Shown piece by piece: positions 1 to 6,061 of a stretch of 14,886 nt of DNA. This stretch comes from Saliniplasma sp051745305. Lineage in GTDB: Archaea > Thermoplasmatota > Thermoplasmata > Halarchaeoplasmatales > Halarchaeoplasmataceae. The stretch is taken from NCBI GenBank assembly GCA_051745305.1, contig JBNJDY010000037.1, forward strand, positions 1-14,886, in the 5' to 3' direction. The notes below the pieces were generated by a model, which did not search any database, was not told where the DNA came from, and saw only the letters and a program-made list of their open reading frames with translations. Numbering within the stretch: position 1 is the first letter of the stretch; every line of letters begins with the position of its first letter. Made by a program: the position numbers and the translations under genes.

Positions 1-11
1 ACCGACAATCC

Positions 12-49
12 TAAATAGTATAATCTAGATTAACTTAATTATGATTAAA
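12..49 (+). promoter_or_regulatory. Promoter and double dyad at the start of DUF234 ATPase 1
   Basis: An AT-rich TATA-like element (TAAATAGTA, 12-20) lies about 25 nt before the ATG at 41, which fits a leaderless archaeal promoter. Two adjacent dyads follow. The first is TAATCTAGATTA (21-32), a perfect palindrome. The second is CTTAATTATGATTAAA (34-49), whose centre is the A|T of the start codon. They align base for base with the double dyad at the start of ATPase 2 (6031-6061), with substitutions that mostly keep the arms complementary. An operator overlapping the transcription and translation start is the simplest reading, but this is inferred. Confidence 0.5.
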
Positions 50-1408
50 CAATTCCTAGACAGGGAAAAGGAATTAAGATCGCTGAACACTCGCTACGAG
101 TCGAACAGAGCGGAATTCTCCATAATCTACGGAAGGAGGAGGATCGGTAAGAGTCGGTTGATAGACGAGTTCATCCAAAATAAAAAGGGGGCTAGACTCC
201 TAGCTAGGGAGGAATCAGAGAAGATGACCCTGGAGAGGTTCTCAAAAGACCTAGCCGACCTCTTCGAAGACGACACTTTATCCCATACAACCCTACCCGA
301 CTGGGACAGCTTTTTCGAATACATAACAAAAAAAACACAGAACGAGAGGTACGTTATAGCAATAGATGAGTTCCCATACATCGTGGAACAGAACAGCACC
401 TTTCCATCGATACTTCAGGACTTCTGGGACCGTTCTTTACATCGAACACGTATCTTTCTGATAATCTGTGGCTCATCCGTGAGTACCATGGAAGATGTCA
501 TGGGACACGAAAGTCCGCTTTACGGCAGGAGGACTTCACAACTGCTCATCAAACCGATCTCCTTCGCAGACCTTTACAAAGAGATCGACATCGATCTGGA
601 AAAAGCTATCAGATTCTATTCCGTGTTCGGAGGAACGCCCCCTTACTTCATCGAAGCCGATCTGAACAAACCACTCGAAGACAATCTGATCCACAACATC
701 TTCCAGTATGACTCTTTCTTACTACAAGATGTTGAATTCGTTCTTCGAAGCGAACTAAATAGACCCCATCTTTACCTTGCGATCCTCACGGCAATCGCGG
801 GTGGAAAAACCAAGGTCAACGATATCGTGAACCATACAGGAATACAACGAAGTAAGGTCGGTAGATACCTTTCGATCCTTAGAGATCTAAAACTGTTGGA
901 AAGAGAGGTCCCGGTCACCGAAGACCGATCAAAGTCTCGAAAAGGCATATACAAATTGAACGATAATTTTTTCAAATTCTGGTTCGAGTTCATAAAGCCC
1001 AATGAGATGTTGCTAGAGAGGGGTAGATCTGAAGAGCTTTCTAAAAAGGTGATAGAACAACTTCCAAAGTACATAGGACCGCTTTTCGAAGAGATCTGTA
1101 GAGACTTCGTGTGGGACAATTTTGTCTACGATAAAGTCGGCAGATGGTGGTATAAGGAGCAGGAGATCGACATAGTTGCTCTGAACGAAGATAAAAACAA
1201 GATACTCTTCGGCGAGTGTAAATGGTCGGAGAACGTCAACCCCAAGGCAATCTATCACGACCTGAAAGATAAGAAGAAAGAAGTAAGATGGAGAAATAAG
1301 AACAGAGAAGAAGAGTTCGTGCTCTTCGCTAAATCTTTCCAAAAAGAACTTTCACGAGAAGACCTGACCTGCATCGACTTGAAGAAGATGGAAAGTGCTA
1401 TGGGATGA
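41..1408 (+). CDS. Archaeal ATPase with DUF234 C-terminus (ATPase 1)
   Basis: This 455-residue P-loop ATPase belongs to the archaeal ATPase/DUF234 type in the STAND/AAA-like group. Walker A is GRRRIGKS (31-38), Walker B is YVIAIDE (104-110), the sensor-like ICGSS is at 142-146 and YGRRT at 161-165. A winged-helix segment follows at about 245-295 (KVNDIVNHTGIQRSKVGRYL). The C-terminal domain has GRWW, then EID (375-377) and GECKW (391-395), a layout like the PD-(D/E)XK nuclease fold. These proteins are common accessory genes in archaea and their role is not well established; DNA binding or cleavage, or toxin-like activity, is possible. The ATG at 41 is chosen because the protein begins at the usual MIKQFLDREKEL and the promoter fits a leaderless start. 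It is paralogous to the gene at 6053 and appears intact. Confidence 0.9.
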   Translation: MIKQFLDREKELRSLNTRYESNRAEFSIIYGRRRIGKSRLIDEFIQNKKGARLLAREESEKMTLERFSKDLADLFEDDTLSHTTLPDWDSFFEYITKKTQNERYVIAIDEFPYIVEQNSTFPSILQDFWDRSLHRTRIFLIICGSSVSTMEDVMGHESPLYGRRTSQLLIKPISFADLYKEIDIDLEKAIRFYSVFGGTPPYFIEADLNKPLEDNLIHNIFQYDSFLLQDVEFVLRSELNRPHLYLAILTAIAGGKTKVNDIVNHTGIQRSKVGRYLSILRDLKLLEREVPVTEDRSKSRKGIYKLNDNFFKFWFEFIKPNEMLLERGRSEELSKKVIEQLPKYIGPLFEEICRDFVWDNFVYDKVGRWWYKEQEIDIVALNEDKNKILFGECKWSENVNPKAIYHDLKDKKKEVRWRNKNREEEFVLFAKSFQKELSREDLTCIDLKKMESAMG

Positions 1409-1467
1409 AAGCAACCAACATGAAAGGTCATCATCGTGATGAGGTTCACCAGGAATGTATATCAGAA

Positions 1468-1483
1468 CTTACTCGTGAGTAAG
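1468..1483. repeat. Isolated copy of the ATPase-associated palindrome
   Basis: CTTACTCGTGAGTAAG differs by one central base from the perfect palindrome CTTACTCATGAGTAAG found at 6046-6061 and 7388-7403. Including the flanks, AACTTACTC, then GTGAGTAAGTA, matches 19 of 20 positions just after ATPase 2. It lies 60 bp past the stop of ATPase 1, so both DUF234 genes have this palindrome immediately downstream. A smaller dyad (TCATCA, TCG, TGATGA, 1428-1442) sits between the gene and this repeat. Confidence 0.75.
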
Positions 1484-1526
1484 TAAAAAGGATAACTTAC
1501 TTTCAACAAGCTACGAATTTATCTCG

Positions 1527-1751
1527 ATGCAAGGATCCGCATGTGCTGATGTGAATACATCCCCAGGTATAGGTAGTGATGGAACAGTGTATATAGGTTC
1601 AAAGGGTGAAAAATTATATGCTATCGGAGGAGTCGATGAGAAGGAAGAAATCACAGACGATACCGAAGATGAATCTGCTACCCCTGGATTTACCATACCG
1701 ATACTGCTAATCAGCATCTTTTTGTTGTCGATAAACTCCAGTAAATTGTAA
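1527..1751 (+). pseudogene. 3' fragment of a secreted PQQ-like beta-propeller protein with PGF-CTERM-like tail
   Basis: The reading frame carries one propeller blade (NTSPGIGSDGTVYIGS, then KLYAI), an acidic Thr/Glu-rich linker, and TPGF followed by a hydrophobic helix. That order is typical of archaeal surface proteins built from PQQ-like repeats and ending in a PGF-CTERM sorting helix, although the usual basic cluster after the helix is weak here (only SSKL). There is no signal peptide and only one blade, so this is the tail of a much longer gene cut off on its 5' side close to the palindrome at 1468. An independent 5' fragment of a propeller protein lies at 13858-14155 on the other strand. 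Whether the two came from one gene cannot be decided here. Confidence 0.6.
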
Positions 1752-1830
1752 CTCAACCACATATTGTACAATTAAGCAACACACTCCGTAACACACCTAC
1801 AAAAATCCGAAACCACCATGTTATCACCCC

Positions 1831-1905
1831 CACTCTTGTATAAAACAGATCAGTCTATTTTAGATAGTTCTTCACAACTATCCTTACATCAATTCCGCTA
1901 TCTCT
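1831..1905. repeat. Direct repeat spanning the 3' end of a nucleotidyltransferase (copy 1)
   Basis: About 75 bp match 2774-2852. The first 20 bases (CACTCTTGTATAAAACAGAT) are identical, and similarity continues through the stop codon of the minus-strand nucleotidyltransferase into its last codons (EIAELM-stop here, EVAEFM-stop in the other copy). The repeat therefore covers about 50 bp of downstream flank plus the gene end. Confidence 0.75.
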
Positions 1906-2438
1906 TTTTCCATATCCCTCAACTCATCCATAACTTCCAACGCCTCACATCTCTCTTCAAGGTATCCGTAGTCCAACTCATCCTCCTGTCGAACGTAGAT
2001 ACCCTCCGCGTCTTCTATATCCTGCTCGCTGCCGTAATACAGCTTATTGGCGATAGTATCTTCAGGGGATGCTACATACATGGTGATACCTTCGAATTCT
2101 ATTTTTTTACGGTTCTTTAAAGTCACCTTATCCTTCTGATCATAAACACCTTTTATATAGAGTCTGAAAAGAGAATCCCTTTCCTCTGCAGAAAAATGTG
2201 TCTGATCCTCAAAGGCCTGCTTCATATCATCAACATCAGAAAAAAATCCTTCCCTTTGAAGATAAGCAGCAAAATCCCTCATCTCAGCCTTATCGATCTT
2301 CACCACGAGGTCTAGGTCGACTGTAGTCCGTGGATTTCCATAGACGATGACAGCTATTCCACCTACCAAGACGTATTCGATATCATTGCTGACAAAATAT
2401 TCCACAATGGTTTTCAATATCTCTTCAATCTTTTTCAA
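1884..2438 (-). CDS. Nucleotidyltransferase of the AbiEii/DUF6036-like type
   Basis: This 184-residue protein shows the nucleotidyltransferase core: YVLVGGIAVIVYG (22-34), then the metal-binding pair in TTVDLDLVV (D41, D43). The C-terminal half has SPEDTIANKLYYGSEQDIEDA, the helical motif that follows the core in this family. Members are usually the enzymatic half of toxin-antitoxin pairs, transferring nucleotides to tRNA or protein. The start is a TTG at 2438, supported by an AGGAGG ribosome-binding site 7 nt upstream; no ATG fits as well. It overlaps the small upstream ORF by 14 nt, so the two are probably translationally coupled. The gene is bracketed by copies of its own 3' end (1831-1905 and 2774-2852). 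The substrate cannot be inferred. Confidence 0.8.
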   Translation of the reverse strand: MKKIEEILKTIVEYFVSNDIEYVLVGGIAVIVYGNPRTTVDLDLVVKIDKAEMRDFAAYLQREGFFSDVDDMKQAFEDQTHFSAEERDSLFRLYIKGVYDQKDKVTLKNRKKIEFEGITMYVASPEDTIANKLYYGSEQDIEDAEGIYVRQEDELDYGYLEERCEALEVMDELRDMEKEIAELM

Positions 2439-2577
2439 CCTTCGTCCTCCTATTGAGTTTTACAGCGAAATTGATCAGGTCAAAACCCATCTTCAGCGTT
2501 TCCTCCTCACTGAATTCCCTAGCCTTCAATGCCTCCCGTATGTTGTCCTTCCGTCGAGTTTTTAACCTATCATCCAT
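2425..2577 (-). CDS. Small 50-residue protein, probable partner of the nucleotidyltransferase
   Basis: An ATG at 2577 opens a 50-codon frame, ending at a TGA inside the start region of the nucleotidyltransferase. The product starts MDDRLKTRRKDNIREALKA, has a central acidic stretch (SEEETLKMGF) and a basic end (LNRRTKVEKD). It is charged, predicted helical, and has no membrane segment or recognisable domain. The 14-nt overlap with the next gene, whose ribosome-binding site lies inside this ORF, is the main evidence that it is real. By position it would be the antitoxin or cognate subunit, but the sequence itself does not prove that. An AT-rich stretch with GATATATTT lies about 20 nt upstream. 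Confidence 0.6.
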   Translation of the reverse strand: MDDRLKTRRKDNIREALKAREFSEEETLKMGFDLINFAVKLNRRTKVEKD

Positions 2578-2614
2578 CGATATAACCCTTTGAAATATAT
2601 CGCGAATAGAATAC

Positions 2615-2776
2615 TTAAAAGTTTGCGAAAATAAGTATTAGTAAATCACCACCTTCCTTGAGCGCAGATGAAAAAGGAGGATCGCCAAATAATACGACCG
2701 GAGCTGTCTCGGAAACGACTAGGTAACCTCCTGAACTGACTACCTGATCTCCACCATATGAATCACTTTTGAACAC
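2615..2776 (-). pseudogene. Possible 53-residue ORF or gene remnant upstream of the small ORF
   Basis: A minus-strand frame from a GTG at 2776 to a TAA at 2615 stays open for 53 codons. It reads naturally (GGDQVVSSGGYLVVSETAP, then VVLFGDPPF and a hydrophobic end LLILIFANF). I do not recognise a family. It begins inside the direct repeat at 2774-2852 and has no ribosome-binding site, so it is more likely a fragment captured between the repeats than an expressed gene. The rest of the stretch 2578-2904 holds the repeat copy and the promoter of the next gene. Confidence 0.25.
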
Positions 2777-2852
2777 TCTTGTATAAAACAGATTAGTCTA
2801 TTTTAGATTAGATAGCGATTCACTACTATCCTTACATAAACTCTGCTACCTC
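2774..2852. repeat. Direct repeat: 3'-end scar of a nucleotidyltransferase (copy 2)
   Basis: This copy matches 1831-1905 with one small indel. On the minus strand it carries the last codons and stop of a nucleotidyltransferase (GAG GTA GCA GAG TTT ATG TAA, 2832-2852) with nothing of the gene before them. It lies upstream of the intact gene at 1884-2438, in the same orientation. Confidence 0.7.
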
Positions 2853-2873
2853 TAAAACATATTAATCAATAAA

Positions 2874-2889
2874 CTTATTAGTTAATAAG
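2874..2889. promoter_or_regulatory. Dyad in the promoter of the HTH-nucleotidyltransferase
   Basis: CTTATTA, GT, TAATAAG is a 16-bp dyad with 7-bp arms. It is centred about 23 nt upstream of the ATG at 2905 and so overlaps the expected TATA position. It shares its outer CTTA and TAAG with the ATPase palindromes. The gene downstream encodes an HTH domain, so self-repression is plausible. An AT-rich TATA region can form such dyads by chance. Confidence 0.4.
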
Positions 2890-2904
2890 TAAATTAGTAA
2901 AAGG

Positions 2905-3564
2905 ATGATACAGCTTCCGAAAAAACAAAGAAAAATAATCGAACTCTTGACATCTGATAAAAAAACATTAACAGAGTTAACCAATTCCCTGGGAATAAGC
3001 AAGTCCGGCACTCTCAAACACCTTAAACAGCTTACGAACTCCGAGATCATCTCAAAAAAACTCATCACCACTGAGGATGGTAGGGAATCTGTATACTCTC
3101 TCAACAGATACACTTATTTCTTCTCGATAAACCCCGATACAGAATCCATAATAGAGTTCAATACACACCAGAAATTCATATTAGAACATCTGCTTCTTGA
3201 ACAGGTGCCCCAGAAGCAGTTCAAAAGCGAGCTAAAAACGCTGTTCGAAAACCTTAAAAAGCCTCCTTTCACGATCCTTTACGGATCCACAGCTGAAGGG
3301 AAGGCCACTTGGAAAAGTGATATCGATATCCTATTTTTAAAGGAAAAATGGGATGACCGCGAATCGATAATAAACATCATCTCCGATGTCAATATGGAGA
3401 TCGAACATCAGATCAAACCGGAATTCAAAAACTTCGATCAATTCAAAAAACAGACAACTCTGATGGAAGAGATAAAAGATAGTGGAATAGTTATATACGG
3501 TGAACTGGATGAGCATCCAGAAATATGGAAGAAAATGAAGAGGTACAGGAATTTTATAGATTAA
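2905..3564 (+). CDS. Winged-helix/minimal nucleotidyltransferase fusion (MntA-like antitoxin)
   Basis: The N-terminal 70 residues form a winged helix (KIIELLTSDKKTLTELTNSL, recognition helix near SKSGTLKHLKQL, wing near EDGRESVYSL). The C-terminal half is a minimal nucleotidyltransferase, with ILYGSTAEGKATWKSDIDIL containing GS (127-128) and the metal pair D139 and D141. HTH-MNT fusions next to a HEPN gene are a known archaeal toxin-antitoxin arrangement in which the MNT protein modifies the HEPN ribonuclease. The HEPN partner starts at 3525 inside this gene (40-nt overlap) and is broken, so this antitoxin appears orphaned. The frame itself is intact at 219 residues. The ATG at 2905 is chosen because the promoter fits a leaderless start and the HTH needs these residues. 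Confidence 0.85.
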   Translation: MIQLPKKQRKIIELLTSDKKTLTELTNSLGISKSGTLKHLKQLTNSEIISKKLITTEDGRESVYSLNRYTYFFSINPDTESIIEFNTHQKFILEHLLLEQVPQKQFKSELKTLFENLKKPPFTILYGSTAEGKATWKSDIDILFLKEKWDDRESIINIISDVNMEIEHQIKPEFKNFDQFKKQTTLMEEIKDSGIVIYGELDEHPEIWKKMKRYRNFID

Positions 3565-3959
3565 GTTACCAATATTTAGATGCTGCAAAGTCTAACTTAA
3601 AATCTGAACTCTTAGAACCGGCGATGTTCAACAGTATAGCGAGCCATAGTTCGGCGAGCTAGTTGTGTAGAACGCCGTTTCGTTTTCCACATAATACATG
3701 CTTTAGAATTAGCTCTTAAAGCGGCCTTAACAAAAGAAACTGGTAACAAATTTAAAACACACAATGTTGGTGGTGTGTTCGGTAAGTATTTAGAGATGTG
3801 ATCGGAAATGAGAAGTGCAGAAAAGTAAACCGAATCCTGATGAAATACAACTTCCCTAGATATCCAAATCAAACTGCTCTTGAAAGGGAAGAAGTTGAAG
3901 ATAAGATCGAATTCATATCAGAGTTCATCGAATACGATATTCACAAGATCATAAAGTAA
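3525..3959 (+). pseudogene. HEPN toxin gene, disrupted
   Basis: Read across three frames, this stretch reconstructs a HEPN protein of about 126 residues. The ATG at 3525 gives MEENEEVQEFYRLSYQYL, then DAAKSNLKSELLEPAMFNSI up to 3638. A second frame from 3694 gives HALELALKAALTKETGNKF and THNVGGVFGKY. A third frame gives RDVIGNEKCRKVNRILMKY, FPRYPNQ and a C-terminal helix ending at the TAA at 3957. Amphipathic helices and the conserved HALELALKA and THNVGG segments match HEPN partners of MNT proteins. The breaks are a 55-bp insertion (3639-3693) that brings in a stop, and one missing base near 3790. The two changes together restore the frame. It would have been co-transcribed with the HTH-MNT gene. 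The single-base lesion could in principle be a sequencing error; the 55-bp insertion could not. Confidence 0.8.
3639..3693. mobile_element. 55-bp insertion inside the HEPN gene
   Basis: Removing these bases restores the HEPN reading AGT ATA ATA CAT GCT (N-S-I-I-H-A). The insert is flanked by ATA on both sides, which could be a 3-bp target duplication. It is about 51 percent G+C by count, richer than its surroundings, and contains CGGCG and CGCCG as a separated inverted pair. Its origin is unknown; it resembles no insertion sequence I recognise and may be a tiny non-autonomous element. Confidence 0.45.
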
Positions 3960-4021
3960 CTCGTTCCACGAAGCACCAGACCCCCCCTTGACTAAAACCC
4001 TTTTATTTCTTAACAATATAA

Positions 4022-4224
4022 ACTGAAGTGGACATCGTTCTTCCAGAAACAGGTATTTTACTGGAAGTCATATACGGTAAAAGCACCGATGAAGACGACT
4101 TACAAAACTTAGTAAAAGCCGCAGAAGAGACCGGATTCAAGCCGTACCTTCTGACGAAGGACGATTCGTCGAAGGCACGAAGATCGAACTCATACCACTC
4201 TACGTTTTCTGTCTTTGTGTTTGA
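4022..4224 (+). pseudogene. C-terminal remnant of an AAA+/DUF4143-type ATPase
   Basis: The frame gives EVDIVLPETGILLEVIYGKS, the EVD and E-V core of the PD-(D/E)XK-like domain that ends AAA_14/DUF4143 ATPases, followed by a helix (DEDDLQNLVKAAEETGF) and YLLTKDD. After 4172 a single-base frameshift leads to VEGTKIELIPLYVFCLCV-stop, the usual end of this family (compare EVRFVPVCYF and KIRFVPLWTWLL in the two intact genes here). Everything N-terminal, including the P-loop, is missing. The surrounding stretch 3960-4288 holds nothing else I can identify. Confidence 0.7.
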
Positions 4225-4228
4225 TACA
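4200..4228. repeat. 29-bp direct repeat, left copy (ATPase 3' end)
   Basis: Twenty-nine bases, starting CTACGTTTTCTGTC and ending TGTGTTTGATACA, are identical to 5947-5975. Here they encode the last residues and stop of the DUF4143 remnant. The two copies bracket the intact minus-strand ATPase at 4289-5608. Confidence 0.8.
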
Positions 4229-4288
4229 TAGAGAGCTAGAACAAGTTGACAGACCCACATCAAAGTAATAATTCGATCTCAAAGACTA

Positions 4289-5608
4289 TCAAAAATAACA
4301 TACCGGCACGAATCTTACTTCGGTCCCACCGATGATCTCCTCCCCCCAGAAGTCCTTGGTAGCAACCAGTGCCCTTTCGGGCTCATACGTGGATATATAG
4401 CTCCTGTATCCTCTGGATATCTTCGGTTTGTCAAAACTCTTGTACTTTACTTCCACCGGTACTATATCCTGCCCGTTCTTGTAGATGAAGTCGACTTCTG
4501 CCTTCCCTTGAGTCCTCCAATAATGGATCTCCTCAGCCTCTTGGTGCCTGAACTGCGTCAACACGAAGTTCTCGACCATCTCACCCACGTCCGTCCTACT
4601 CTCCAGCGGTAAAAAGTTACCGAGTGAGTAGTTCCTCAACCCCAGATCTACGAAGTAGGTCTTGGGATTTTTCCTCAATTCAGTCTTCAGATTCTTATGA
4701 TAGGGTTTCACCATATCGATAACGTAGGTTTCCTCTAATATCCTCAAAAAATCTTTGATCTTTTTGAAGTAAAGACCGCATGAATCCGACAGGTTGTTGT
4801 AGTTCACTATCCCGCCCAATTGACTGCTAAGTAGCTTTACGATCTCTCTCATCTTGGAAGATTCCTGTATCTGCAGCAGTGCGATTATATCCCTAGCTAT
4901 GTAGGTGTCGAAGAGGTTCTTGAGAACAGTCTTTTTCATCTCTTCATCATCGGTCTTGATGACTTCGGGATACGCTCCGTAACGGAGATATTCTTCGAAA
5001 GGGGCGCTGAACTCTGATACAAAAACATCCCCTCCAACATCCAAACTGCTCCCTTCTCTTAAGAACCCCCATAACTCTTTATTCTTTTTAGAATATAGCC
5101 GTGCCAATCTTTTATCCCTGACATTGAGGAACTCCCAAAATGAGAAGGGATACAGGTGGGAAGAGAACATCCTGCCGACTAGATATTTAGATGTCTTCCC
5201 GGTAAGCTCTAAAGAGGATGAACCTGTAACGATGAATTTTACGTTTTCTAATACATCATAAAGATACTTCAGCTTTTTACCGCCCTCCTCCACATAGTTG
5301 AATTCATCTAAGAAGAAGTAATGTTTTTCGTCGTCTATCAAGTAGCTTTCAACGGTCTCACGAGGTTCCCCTTCGAACTCATCTTTGAATTCAGGATCCT
5401 CCATGGTCTTGAAGACCACATACTCTTCATCGATCCCTTTATCGTTGATAATCCACTCCATAGCCATCTTCAGAAGAGTAGTTTTTCCCGATTGCCTGGG
5501 TCCCTTGACTGCGATGATCTCCTTCCTATCGATCCATTTTTTTAACTTGTCTAACAGTTCTCTGTCGAAATACTCTTCTTCGACCCCGTCTACTGAGCCA
5601 CCTTCCAT
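4289..5608 (-). CDS. AAA+ ATPase with DUF4143 C-terminus (first copy)
   Basis: This 439-residue protein is of the AAA_14/DUF4143 type. Walker A is GPRQSGKTT (36-44), Walker B is HYFFLDEF (96-103), the sensor is VTGSSS (127-132) and the following GRMFSSHLYPFSFWEF is the usual arginine-bearing segment. A helical DNA-binding-like region (NNLSDSCGLYFKKIKDFLRI) precedes the C-terminal PD-(D/E)XK-like domain with EVDFIYKNGQDIVPVEVKY. These ATPases are frequent, poorly characterised accessory genes in archaea and anaerobic bacteria. The ATG at 5608 is preceded by AT-rich TATA-like sequence (TTTCTAAAAATAG about 22 nt up, TATTTAAATA about 40 nt up). An imperfect inverted repeat lies further upstream. 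The gene is intact and lies between the two 29-bp repeats. Confidence 0.9.
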   Translation of the reverse strand: MEGGSVDGVEEEYFDRELLDKLKKWIDRKEIIAVKGPRQSGKTTLLKMAMEWIINDKGIDEEYVVFKTMEDPEFKDEFEGEPRETVESYLIDDEKHYFFLDEFNYVEEGGKKLKYLYDVLENVKFIVTGSSSLELTGKTSKYLVGRMFSSHLYPFSFWEFLNVRDKRLARLYSKKNKELWGFLREGSSLDVGGDVFVSEFSAPFEEYLRYGAYPEVIKTDDEEMKKTVLKNLFDTYIARDIIALLQIQESSKMREIVKLLSSQLGGIVNYNNLSDSCGLYFKKIKDFLRILEETYVIDMVKPYHKNLKTELRKNPKTYFVDLGLRNYSLGNFLPLESRTDVGEMVENFVLTQFRHQEAEEIHYWRTQGKAEVDFIYKNGQDIVPVEVKYKSFDKPKISRGYRSYISTYEPERALVATKDFWGEEIIGGTEVRFVPVCYF

Positions 5609-5661
5609 ATTTATCGCCCTATTTTTAGAAATGATTCAAGTATTATTTAAATATTTTTAAC

Positions 5662-5708
5662 AATAACTCAACTATTACTAAATCATTCTAAATTTTAGTA
5701 GAGTTATT
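5662..5708. promoter_or_regulatory. Inverted repeat upstream of the DUF4143 ATPase
   Basis: AATAACTC (5662-5669) and TACTAAA (5676-5682) pair with TTTAGTA (5694-5700) and GAGTTATT (5701-5708), leaving a 6-nt bulge on one side and an 11-nt loop. The dyad is 54-100 bp upstream of the ATPase start at 5608, where an upstream operator could sit. There is no direct evidence of function. Confidence 0.45.
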
Positions 5709-5760
5709 ATTCAAAAGTACAAAAATTATCATTCTGACCCCCTTTAATATAAAAAATCCT

Positions 5761-5910
5761 ACCAACAATCCTGATCAGTATAAAAACCAAACATATCAAC
5801 TAACAAGTAAACAACCACTGTAGTCGCTACACAATTAACTCCTCTTTTCTATGTAGGCGTTACATAACCTACATAATAGAAAAACAGCACCTGATCAGAT
5901 CCTGCAGGAT
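5761..5910. other. Palindrome-rich intergenic stretch before ATPase 2
   Basis: No gene is visible between 5609 and 6052. Four symmetric elements occur within about 90 bp: TGTAG-tcg-CTACA (5819-5831); TATGTAGG with CCTACATA (5850-5857 and 5868-5875), extended by TTTTC and GAAAA across a 3-nt bulge; CTGATCAG (5891-5898); and ATCCTGCAGGAT (5899-5910). The stretch starts with ACCAACAATCCTGATCAGTA (5761-5780), which matches positions 1-20 of the window, just before ATPase 1, with a few differences. It could be a recombination site, an RNA or a set of operators. Confidence 0.4.
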
Positions 5911-5946
5911 ACCATCAATAGAAGACCACGAAAAGAAACTCTCACC

Positions 5947-5975
5947 CTACGTTTTCTGTCTTTGTGTTTGATACA
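5947..5975. repeat. 29-bp direct repeat, right copy (ATPase 3' end)
   Basis: Identical to 4200-4228. In the same frame it encodes PYVFCLCV-stop, the end of the DUF4143 remnant, but no other part of that gene is present here. It is a bare 3'-end scar 78 bp before the start of ATPase 2. Confidence 0.75.
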
Positions 5976-6017
5976 GTTGATATTTGGAAAACTCTATAAA
6001 TCAAACCATCAACAACA

Positions 6018-6061
6018 TTTAAATAATTTACTTACTCTAGAGTAACTTACTCATGAGTAAG
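6018..6061 (+). promoter_or_regulatory. Promoter and left 31-bp double-palindrome repeat of ATPase 2
   Basis: A TATA-like TTTAAATAA (6018-6026) lies about 30 nt before the ATG at 6053. The 31-bp repeat (6031-6061) consists of CTTACTCTAGAGTAA (containing the perfect palindrome TTACTCTAGAGTAA, 6032-6045) followed by the perfect palindrome CTTACTCATGAGTAAG (6046-6061). The ATG is at the centre of the second. The first half also reads as CTT ACT CTA GAG TAA, the last codons of the same gene, exactly as at 7373-7387. Confidence 0.8.

Noticed and set aside
3612..3872. Minus-strand 86-codon open frame across the broken HEPN gene
   Set aside because: It is antisense to a clear HEPN reconstruction and its sequence has no domain; the openness is incidental.
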